A stretch of 64,000 nt of DNA from Klebsormidium nitens. Its lineage: Eukaryota; Streptophyta; Klebsormidiophyceae; Klebsormidiales; Klebsormidiaceae. Where the stretch lies: contig DF236962.1 of the NCBI GenBank assembly GCA_000708835.1, positions 372,001-436,000 on the forward strand, given 5' to 3'. The translations under genes and the position numbers were made by a program. The notes beneath the pieces were generated by a model. That model was not told where the DNA came from and did no database searches. It worked only from the letters and a program-made list of their open reading frames with translations. Numbering within the stretch: the first letter of the stretch is position 1; the number at the start of each line of letters is the position of its first letter. This document shows positions 21,719-32,700 of this stretch, in pieces.

Positions 21719-24700
21719 ATGGTTGAGGAAGCAGAGGGCAAACGGGAGGACCATTCTGAAGACATCTTTGATGGCATTCAGGTGAGAGTTGATGGGCTGG
21801 AAGTGCTGGGGTCGGTTTGAAGTAAAAGGGGCATGGCACGATCCACAGAGGACATGTAACCTTGAGCAGTCAAGGGCTTAGAATGACTTGATGATGTACC
21901 CTGACTCCTCGACTTCGAGGAGATGTCGTACTTTGTACTGAAAACTTTGTTTCACATCTGTTTCATATCATCAATTGCAGTCGAGTTCAACAGCTGTAGG
22001 CTTATGGCTACTCTTCATAAGCCTCTGTGCAACTCATGTTGCTCATTGTTGCTAGAAATGTGTAGCTTGCCAAATGTCATGTTAGGCTTACCAGATTTTA
22101 AGATGTTCTTAGAGGTGACAAGGGGCAGCAAAGATGCGAAGCTGTATTCCCAGTCCAGCGTAGTCTGGCAGGGACTTGATGTCAGAAGCGGATGAGCTTC
22201 AGCAATTTACCAGCCCCAGGCATGCTTCCAGTCATGGCCCCATTGCAATCAAGCCCCATGCTGGCCGAGCCATCAATTGTGTGCGTCCTGCTCCTCTAGT
22301 TGGTATGTAGACTTGCATTTGAAAAGGCTAGTACTGAGAAGTGGGTTAGATCTCAATCAGCAAATGGTTCAACTGCTTTAACGGCCAGATTGGGCCACTA
22401 GTTGACATTTTACCTATTCATCAAGATGTGAAAGGATTCCTTGCTCACAGAGCCAAGAAGACAGCCAGTCAGCTTTCGAGCCTGACATCTGGTGTGGCCC
22501 TATGAGCTGGGTTCTTTGATCAGGTTTGTCTTACATGTGGTGTCTAGCTCCATCAGACACCTGCAAAGAGGACACACATTCCCAATCAAAACTATGAGCT
22601 TTTCTGGACAATGAAGATGCAGAATATGCATCCGCTTCTTATCTTCTGTCAGGAGGATGATGGCGCAAGCGATGATGAGACAGACAGCTTCAAAGCAGCC
22701 TCGGAACAAGCATACAAGCAGCACCTAGAGGAACAAAGCCGGCGACAGGTAAGAAGAGCTCCCAAAAGGGTTCGACTGATAAGTTCAAGGTGGGAATAGT
22801 CAAGAGAAAGGTTACCATTTGGCTTTTCCAAGATTTCCTGGAGAACAAGAAATAAAACAGCACTGGGTGATACTGTTTTCCAGGTTGTGGGGACTTCCAT
22901 GATTGAAAATGGCTCTTAAGGATGAGTAGCAGACAGTCGACCATCCTAGCTTAAGCAGAGCTTGATCATGATTGTTGAACTGGCTCGAGAGAACAGGTAA
23001 GAGAGTGTTCTTGCAGGCAGCTCTCGTGAGAAGTACTGAATCCTAGCCCGACCCGATCAGGTTGCGAGGGAGTTGAGATTGCCGGGTGCATGTCAAGTCC
23101 CAAAGTGGAGATAAAGCTGCCCAAAGTGGTACAGGCACGGATCAGGCTTATTCTCGAGTGATAGGCCCTGTATTCCCTGACTCCGGATCTCTTTCCTGTT
23201 TCTTTTTCCAGAGTCTACGACCTCGAACAGCTCCAACAAGGCCTCAAACCCCGAGCAGTGCAGACAGAAAGCGGAGAGCTGTTGAGCAACAGGACGAACG
23301 TTTCAGGGTAAGTCCCAAACGCTCTTGTCGGGAGGACAACAAGTGAAGGCAAGTCAAGAACGACAGCGAAAGCGTGCTGTCACGAGTAGATTGCCGACAG
23401 TAGAGTTATGTTAGCTGTCTCCAACCGAATCAAAGAGGAAGGGAAGGTGAGACCTCGATGTGAAGTCGATGGGAGCGAACACCTCCTTGAGTGCGGTTCG
23501 AAGCTGGATATCTTGACTGACCGGTGTGGTTCAAGCAAGGGAGCTGAAGTCGCGCTTGGTAAGCGAGGGACTTCGATTACATTTGGGCTCATTGCAATCC
23601 CTGGTCAATCGTGTTACTGAAATATGGGAAGATTCGGAGAGACGTTGTCAGACAAGGCTGCCGATATTTCGCCTATTGACAATGCTTGATATGCGACCTT
23701 TGACGAACTTCACCAGAACATACTTCGTACAATGGAGAGTCAATACCCTTCCTCCATCAGCAGCCAACAAGGAAGTTTCTTCCGACGGGAAATGTCCTCC
23801 AGACGGGCTGAGGGACTCTTCAGAAAAGCTGGAAACAAGTCAGGAAGCTCGAGCAAGTTTTTCCAATTCACTGCAGTTCCGTCCTGAGACACCCCGTGTC
23901 GATTACGTCCCCCCCCGGCGGCCAATCACCGGGCCGGAGATCGACCACGCCGCCTGGGGCTTCTGGCTGAGCCCCGGGTGCTCGTACACTCAGCTTATGG
24001 GGCCCATAAGCAACCGGCCGGCGACCGCTTATGCCCCTCGAAAAGTCACGGAGTCTCTGGATTGGCGGGATGTTGTGGGGAGGCAAGACAAGGGACGGCA
24101 GCCGTGGCAGGACGTGAAGCCGTGCGATGTAAACGGAGCGTCAAAGGTACGACACTTGTTTTGCTCATGTTCTGTCACTAAGGTGTAAGTTCGCTCCTTA
24201 ACCTTCGCAATGAATAACGAAGTCGGTTGCCGATCTGGGCACGGTGCTCGTGAAAGGCTCCGAATCGCCCCTTTTCTTCTGGTCGTGCGACGAAGGTGCA
24301 GCAGGGTTTGTCAACAGCTTAACCGTGTATGAAGCTTGGTAGTCGTGTTTGTCTTTGATCAGCAGGTTTTGCAATGTCCCGGAGAAGATGGTCGCAACTG
24401 TTGACAATCTGTGCAGGATGTCAAGTATTTGTGTAGTCAGCTGATTGTGTTCGATGCGGGACGTCTTTCAGAGTGCTTATACGGTACGTGCTTCATTCTC
24501 GGGAGCGTGTGTTCGGCTGCCGAAGGGCTTTCATGGAGCAGCGCTGGTGTGTGGAATTGGATGAAACAGAAAAAGAGCGCGTTTTATTACATGCCACCGC
24601 CAGCCGTGAATGCCAAACGCGTCTGCAAAAGCCGGCATAAGTGGGTGTTCGGAGATTGGCGCAAAGAAGGCCGCTGACGTCGGGACACGGAGGCGTCATG

Positions 24701-27700
24701 ACGTCATCACTTTCCTCCCTCATTCAGGATGCGAATCATCGGCAGCCGTACGGAGAGGAGCCGCAGTTTGCAGCAGCGGCAACCCCCCGTCAGACGACGT
24801 CCCCTTACCTGTCTGGTCCCAAGTATCTGCGACGGCCTTTCTCCGCGTCCGTTGCGGATAAACGGTACGATCACGCTTCCCTCATCTTAATTTTACGCCC
24901 GATGCATTTCAAGTTGTTTCTTGTCGGAGGCTGGCACTTCTGTTGCGCATCAACCTCACCTTCTCGAAGCGGAACCCTTGGAAAGTCGTGGCTTCGCGGC
25001 TCTAGATTCTCCGCGTTGACTCCAAGTATTTCGTGTTCGGCTAAGGGGAGCTTACATGGGAAGGAGCTGAAAGGATGCTCGAAGAGCTTTGCAAAGTCTA
25101 GAACGCATTGGATCATTGGACAGCACCGTTGGAAGAGTCGGTTGGATTGCGGGAGCTGGCGTTGCAAAAGATGTTTCTTATTTGACCGAGCAAAAACGTC
25201 AGGGCTCGCCCTTATAGTTATGAACCGGAATCAGATTGCTCATCTGGAAGCACTTTGAGTTAGTCAGCATAACTTTTTACGAATCAGCAGACGAGAGGTC
25301 AGAAGGGCAAAGCCCCTACAGGAAGTTTCGTCAAGACTGACTTTCTTCACGATTCAATTGCAGACGGAAAATGCAGAATAAAGGGTCCCCCTCGGCAGCC
25401 GTCCGGGAGAGCCCACTGCGGCGGCGGAAAGAGTCCGCCGGAATGCGGATAGACAACCCAACCGAACGGAGCGGAGCGGAACGGAACCCCGAGGTCCAGA
25501 ACCCTACTGACCGTGCGGCTCAGCCGCCTGGAGGCGCGGAGCCAAACCGTCTGTCCGGCAATCCGGCATGCGACTCGGACGCTCGAGCGGACTGCAACCC
25601 ACCAGCGGAATCCGCTGCTCCGGACTCCGGTCCTGCGAGCGGATCCCCTCATCGAGCCGCGCGCCACATCCCGTTCATGGCTTCTATCGAAGAGCGGCTG
25701 CAGAGTATGAGCATTGCTGCCTCAAGCCCGGGCGCTCAAACCTCCAAACCTGTTTCTCCGGACACGCAAAGCGCCAGACCTTTGGTTCCGGACGTCCAAA
25801 CCCCCTCCAGACCGGTTGAGTCTCAGTCCCCGGCCGAGTTGACCAATAGTCAGGCGCCACGTGTCGATGGGCCAGCTCATGGAAACGCAAACGAGGGCGT
25901 CGAGATGGACGGTCAAAACCTGGACGTACGGATTCCGCCCACCGCAGATATCGTTCCGCCCACCGCAAATTCCGTCCGTTCCGACAATTCAAGCCCAGAC
26001 TCGAATCCACGCCTGGAAACGGAGGCAGAGACCTGCGCTCTCCCGGCCTCCTTTCCGGCGCGGCCTTTCACTGCGGGCGTCGCGCGCCGCGGCTCGAGCG
26101 ACCTAAACCCTCCAAACCACTCGCGGCCCGCGACGGCGCCCGTCAAGCCCTGCGTTCCGTCCCTGTCCGAGTCGTTCAGCAGAATGGGTCTCGGGAACGC
26201 GGCCCCGGAAAGCGGCGCCGTCAGCGGCCGGTCGGACCTGTACCGGAATCCGCTGTCGAGCCGGAGTTCTGCCGGAAAGGCGCCCTCGGCGTACACGCGG
26301 CGGGTCATGGCGCCCCCGCAGTTCGTGCAGCTGACGCCGTGGGACGCCAATATCGTCGAGGACGTGCTCGAAAAGGTACGTACCGGGCTGAGTTTCGTTA
26401 TCCTCTCAGCTTGCCTTCTCTTATACTCTCAGCTTGACTTGTGTAATCCTCTCAGCTTGATTCTGTCATCCTCTCAGCTTGATGTATTACAAGAAATCAG
26501 GCTCCCCTTTATCTGTGAAATCTTTCGGAAGGGTCAGATCCTGGAAGGGACTCGACCCTCATTTTCAACCAGAGTATTGCTCTTGTCTTGTCTTCGCGTC
26601 CTCAGTCTCTGTCCGTCTACATGCCATCTATACCCGGTCAAAAACTCAGCGCTCCCACAATCTCATGAAAGACTGGAGTCATACAGCCCGGTACGAGAAC
26701 AACTTGCTGGCCTATTCGCCCGGTAACCTTTGCATGCAGGACGACCACGAGAAAGGTCGGTCGGCGTAGTCTGAGCAGGCCTTGCTCTGAGGCACTCCCC
26801 TTAGAACACTACGAAGCCTGGTCAAGCGGCAGGCGCTTTGATCCTGATCTGGATCCCGCTGTCTTTTGAAGCATCGTAGTTATGCCTGCGCTTAAGAGCA
26901 GCAGCCATCACCAAGTTTGGCAAAGAAGCGGCTCGTCTCTGGAAGAAAACCCTCACTATCTGACAGCGCAGGCCTCGTTAAATGACAGGTTCGACATTAC
27001 GGACAACTTCCTCACAGCTGACGGGAACCCATACGCAAGGGACAGTCCATACCAACTTCCAGTAAACTGTAGATCAGCCTCAAGTACCTTGAATTGACTC
27101 TGCCCCCTCTACATGATTCTAACTTCTTCTGGGCGAGCAGGGACCGGGGCAAGTGGGGCACGTACCCGAGGAGCGGGGCATCGTCGAGGGGGTAGCCGGG
27201 GCGGGTATGCCGGCACAGTTCCGTTTTGGGGACGGTCGGTTGTGGATGTTGGGCAGCATGTTGTGGGCGACGCCTTGCGGCACGGAACCTGGGCCCAACC
27301 GGTGGAAGAACCACTAAAAGTTGGCTTCCCCTCCCCGCAGGTGACGGAGGCCAACAAGCTGTCCCGCGCCATAGGCCTATCGGTGCGCTACAACATGTTC
27401 CAGAACGGCAAGAAGGACGTGTGGGTCGAAGTGTACGAAGCGCGTACGCTCGTGAAGCACAAAGGATCGGACACGTCATCGCTCGAGCGGCGAGAGTGGC
27501 GCGAGACGATTGAGGACCCCGCGGAGGCGGCCGCGCAGTCGGCCACGCGAAACCCCGACGCCGGGGACCCCGGTGAGCGCCCGCGCGCGCGCGCCTCTCC
27601 GCCCCTCCGTAACCGTATTTTCATGTCATGATTGAAGTTTCTAAACCCTGAAGTTTCTAAACTCCCAGTTGTGTTTCCTTGCTTCGCCGCGCGCCTCTTT

Positions 27701-28424
27701 TGAAGCTTTGTCTTTCCCAGCTTTCCAACAGATCCTCTTCTCTTCCTGAGTTTCCTTCAAAGGATGCAATAACACCTGTTCGCAGACACAAGCTGGCCCA
27801 TGCGCTTTTCATGCACAAAGATCTTCTCTTATCTGACACCTACCACCGAATGAAGCATGAGACCTCCAGTCAAGAAAGGGTAAAGTGATTGAACCCGCTG
27901 ACTAGTCACTTAACCACCGTATTCTTACGACAGCGGACGAGTTCCGCGGCTCGAAACTGCGCGACGTTTCTGTGGACGTATTCCTCCGGACGCACCGGCG
28001 GCTGCAGAAGGCTGCGACGGACGCCCGGTTCCGGGGGTTCCTCTCCCTGGCGGAACCGGAACCGGAAGGCAAGCCGTGGGAGCGGCACGAGAAGGACGGG
28101 GAAGGGAAGAAAGAGCTCTGGGAAGAGCTTGGGGTCAACGAAGGCTTTGCGAAAATCTTGACAAAAGCGCGCGAGCAAGTGATCCAGAATAAGCACAGCA
28201 TAGCGAGTTCTGGACGGGACACCGCGGTTCGCGGGCGGCTGATTGGGTCTACGGCGGGGCTTATAGAGATCACAAATCCATTACTGAAGGGCCCGCGCGC
28301 GCTTTACGATCAGTCTAAGACGAGCACGAATGTTGCAAAAGCCATGGGCACGTTCTCAGCGTTTGGGCTCGCAATGGCACAGCGCGACGACATGGGGCGA
28401 ACAACAGCGGCAACGAACAAGTAA
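21719..28424 (+). CDS. Eight-exon protein of unknown family with RPxTA-type motifs
   Basis: Exons: 21719-21781, 22653-22748, 23212-23307, 23877-24146, 24728-24864, 25364-26375, 27341-27572 and 27934-28424. All have GT-AG junctions with agreeing phases, giving 798 residues. The N-terminal third is acidic (EDDGASDDETD), then basic with RPRTAPTRPQTP, RPITGPE, RPATAYAP and RRPFSAS. The long exon 6 is Ser/Pro-rich and probably disordered, with RPATAPVKP. The C-terminal third looks folded: DANIVEDVLEK joined to VTEANKLSRAIGLSVRYN, then DVWVEVYEARTLV, KLRDVSVDVFLRTHRRLQ and IQNKHSIASSGRDTA. RPATAP-like motifs are frequent in cilium and microtubule-associated proteins. The EANxL...VxVxVY segment faintly recalls kinesin-3 stalk regions, but no motor domain is present. 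Function is not assigned. The first exon is the least certain. Confidence 0.6.
26399..26482 (+). repeat. Four imperfect ~22-bp tandem repeats in an intron
   Basis: The word TCCTCTCAGCTTG(A) recurs four times, at about 26400, 26424, 26447 and 26468, just after the donor of exon 6 of the unknown-family gene. Each unit resembles a polypyrimidine tract plus CAG and could act as a decoy acceptor. Confidence 0.8.
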
Positions 28425-29730
28425 CTTATGTCCAAGCTGGCTGTGACATATTGTCTTTAAGACTCGGCTTGACTGCGTTTGCTCTGCACTCTCAAGAGTA
28501 CAATTCCGTAAGCCATCCTTAGTAGCCACTATAACGGCTCTCTCCCACGGTCACAGAGTTCTCGCTGCAGTCCGGATAACTTCATACTCGGTCGATGGTG
28601 CATTGATCCTTAGCCGTGGCTAGAGTTCGCTTGCGAATTTGTGCACCGGCCGGGCGGCCAGCAAGCCCTATGTTTGTTAAATGCTGACATAAACGGACGG
28701 AGGTTCGACACTTCTATAGTCCATTAATCAGCTTTGCGCGTCCTCATGCAGGTCAGATCCAGCATGAATACGTGCAGGTCGACTGTGTTCGCCCTCTTTT
28801 CCTTCTCGCAAGTGAGCGCTGAAATGTTTTGCGGGTTCACCTTGTGTCGCACTCGACCATGTACGTAAGAGCCAAAGTCTGGATTGTATAGGTTAGAGAT
28901 CGTCAAGCTCTCGTGCGATGTTTAACCATATCGTCCCGGCCGTACTTTCTCTATCAAAGACGTACATGGACCATGTCGAACACTAAAGGATTTAGTAGAC
29001 TCTTTCAGCAGTCCGACAGAAAGCATGCTGCTTCGGAGCCGGCGGGCCGGAACCCTTCGCTACCGTCGATTGATAGAGGGAGCCCCCAACTTCAAACCCT
29101 CTGAATCGTCCGATTGCTATCGCATCAATGGCTCCCCGGCAACCGCAGATGCCGACCCTAAACTTCGTTGGCGACGTGTTCGGGCATTTCGCCTGAGTGC
29201 GTCGCCCATCAAAGCAACTTTCTCATTGACCACTGTAGAGCTTTTCGGTCCACAAACTTCTTTTTGTGTCCAAAACTTGATCCACTCCAAGTCGTGAGTT
29301 GGCATCAGTCAAAGATTTTCAGCCGCTTTTGACTCGTGATCAGCTGAAAAGGTCACATTGAATGAGGGCCGTGCATAATGCATGGTGGCGGAAAGTGGAT
29401 TTTCAGCTAGTTCGTAGTCAAGGTTGAGAATATCGTATAAGTTATGTAGCTATACAACTTTAATTCAGCAAAAGTCGCCCAGGCCCAGGGCCACAACTTA
29501 CTAATACAACCCAGGGCCAGGGCCATTGAGTAGCAAGGATCAGTCTTCCAGCTAATGTACTGCTTGCAGCCACAAAGTAGATACCCTTCTATGAGCAAAA
29601 ATTCACAAGATCCACAAGGTGGTGTGATTGCTTGAAAAGACCTCTTCCACGCCAATCATCACCCTTCTTCCCCTAAAACACGTTCCAAGCAGGCATCAGT
29701 CGATACCTGCTACCACCTCTTGCACAAGCT
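28425..29730. other. Intergenic, no gene recognised
   Basis: No supported coding region. It separates two same-strand genes and includes the SDR promoter. A CCCAGGGCC word is repeated near 29485-29525. Confidence 0.5.
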
Positions 29731-32700
29731 ATGGCTCCCAGAGCTGCTGAGCTGTTCTCACTCAAGGGCAAGACTGCCTTTGTGACGGGCGCCTCTCAGG
29801 GGCTTGGCCGCAGGTTTGCAATCTGGCTGGCAGCCGAGGGGGCCAACGTTGTGCTGGCGGCGCGCAATGTGGCCAACCTTGAACAAGTCGCTGCGGAGAT
29901 TGAGACCGAGGGGGGCTCCGCCAAAGTGGTGAGAAAGGGGTTCCCTTGCGATCCAGATGCTGTCCCTTCCAGCATTCTTCAAATGGATACAGATCTGAGG
30001 AAACGTGTCACAGTGGTGCAAATCCACTTTTTTGAAGTCCTACACATTGATACCATTGGTTTGTTTGGTCATGCTCATTGCATTGTTTGACTCATTCTGA
30101 TCCCATTGCTCGCGAATACGATTTTGCATGATCTATCATTTAGCCCATGCAATGGTGAATCAGTTCCTCTGCATTGTACGCTAGCTTTCCGCATGTTGGC
30201 GGACCCATTTGCCACCAGGCTTCTTTGAACTGAGCGAAGGAGAGCTCCCTTCATTCTGCTTGAACCAGGAGGTTTCAATACTTAGCTCATTGCCGCTCAA
30301 CTGTATGACAGCCCTTCAGCACAACTAAGAGATGCTTTCAAGGAACTTTGAGCTGGCAAGCCTATCATAGAGGGGCCAGATTTGTCAAGAAGGTGCTTCT
30401 TGCAGAGCATCAATGTATCCTCTTCACGATGCATGCGATATGAGTCTCAGAACCATTTGAACCCTGACAGAACCAGTGGAAGGAGAACGTGGGCTCCAGT
30501 TTCTATCCTCGACCCCCACACTGGTTGGTATCCCTATGCGCGAGCAGCTGGAGGCTAGGCCGCCGCGGCACTTGCCATGAGTCGTGACTCACACGTAGCC
30601 GATGGTAACGTCGTAACCTTGTTTACCTGCTCTCGACCGGCCGATTGAATCCAAACCGAGGGCTCAAATAGAAGGTACATGGACATAGTTCCGCGTCCCC
30701 GGGCATGCGACCAAGAGACCGGGTGAGGATGATTGTAACCAGTCATCTCATACCAAGCAGTGTGGGGGTCCAGAACGAAAACTGGAGTCCACGTTCTCCT
30801 TCCATGGGTTCTGACAGCAAAAGGGAGAGGCCTGGTCTATTGTAGCTCATCAGCGCGTAAATCACGGGTACTTATCAGGGCTCTCATTGCTTCAATGACT
30901 GGGAATCTTACTCTGTTGAGCCTGCCATTTGACAGAACATTACTGCCGCTAAACGGAAAGACAATAATCAGGGATTCTGTCAACTGATATCAGTTTTCTG
31001 CAGGTTAGATTCATTATTTTAAATGAAAAAAGTTGAGAGCCCATCTGCAGTCTTTCCAACCACTGAGATTGCTGTATAGATCTTGCAATGAAGGGAAGGG
31101 ATCACAAACTTGATGCAAATTCTAGCAAGAGCTATCAAACTGTCTTTTTCTGTACTACTACGACCAGGAATGAGATGCTAGGGACCTGACCATTTCTGAA
31201 CGGTTGAAGCGCTTGCCACCAGTCTGGACAGATGTCCGGTTGCAACGCCTTCATCAAGCGTCGCGAAATCCAGTTTTGCCGCCCTCAGATATCTCTTAAA
31301 GTAATCTTGCTGTCAAAAGAGTACCTCGAGGGGTATTCCGATATCGCGATCAATCAAAAAGGTCTAGATTGGACGTTTGCTCCGCAGCAACATCTGCCAT
31401 TTATGATCGAAGAAACCCCACCTGCTCAGATGGGCATCCACTTTGAGACTCTCAATTCTCTTAGTTTTCCTGAATGCAACACCCGTCTCCTTGATCCGAT
31501 CATCGACGAGGAGCTCTCACTCGCTACTTGAAATTGCTTCAAAGTAGATGTTGTACAAGACTTCCATCGGGTCTCTTGTTTTCATTTGCCCGCTGATCCT
31601 TCCAAGCTGACGGTCAGACGTTCAGGTGCGTCACGCGCAGAGATTGTGTCTATTCATCAGTTAATCGCCTCACATTCTAACTCCCTTATCAAAACATCTT
31701 ACGTACGGTAGTTCTTCTCTTGCCGCTGGACCTCTATAACCCTCTAGCTAATGGAGGGTAAAGCTCCTCCTTGCTTACAACAATCTCACCATCTTATACT
31801 CGAATCAAGCTCGTCAGCTTACAACATGCTTGAAGAATGGAAGAAGAGAAGAGAAAACGAAAGAAATGGCTTGAGAAATAGATTTAACGCAGACCTGAAG
31901 AAGACGAATTGTTTGAAAAGTGGGCTTGCCTTTTGTGCGCAGGTTCTCCTCAATCTCGTCGAAGACGAGCAGAGTCTTTCGCCGTTCAAACATTCCCTTC
32001 TGACCTTTGATACTATCCACAGATGAGCACCCGACTCGGTTACCTTAACCCGCTTTTTGCTCCCCGCAGGTTCCACTCGACCAAAGACGACAGCACGCTC
32101 TCTGCGGTTGAGACAGCCTGGAACGCCTTTGAGGGCGGGGTCGATATCGTGGTTAACAACTCGGGCATCGGCAATCTCGGGCCGTGTCTCGACTTGACCA
32201 CTGAGGCGTTTGACGAGGTTATGAACATTAATCTGCGCGGCGCGTTTGTGGTTAGCCGCGAATTCGCGAAGCGGATGGTCGCGGCCGGCAAGCGCGGCTC
32301 GATCATTAACGTGTCGTCCGCAGCCGGGGACGGGGCGCTGATGTGGGGAGTGCCGTACTGCGCCTCGAAGGTACTTTCAGAACTTCACAACGTTTGTGTT
32401 TTGAGGTTCTGAGATATGGTTATTCCGAGGTGTTAAGATTTTGGTTGTTCCTCGAATATAGTGTTTGGGTCGATCACTAATGTGTTGTCGGCAGCCGGGG
32501 ACGGGTCGCTGATGTGGGGAGTGCCGTTTTGCGCCTCGAAGGTACCTTCAGGATTTTCAATCGAATGCTTGAGAGTCGGGGTCTTGGAAGATAGTCAGTA
32601 GGTGTCAAGACTCAAGTCTAAGCATCTGAACGGTCACTGGATAGGTTGTTCCTGAGTGGCCGAGCAGCGGGATGGGCCGCTGATGTGGGGAGTGCCGTAC

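Noticed and set aside
27113-27340. Possible extra GC-rich exon upstream of 27341
   Set aside because: Joining 26375 directly to 27341 gives a smooth in-frame helix-like segment (VEDVLEKVTEANKLSRAIG). I found no donor that would keep phase.
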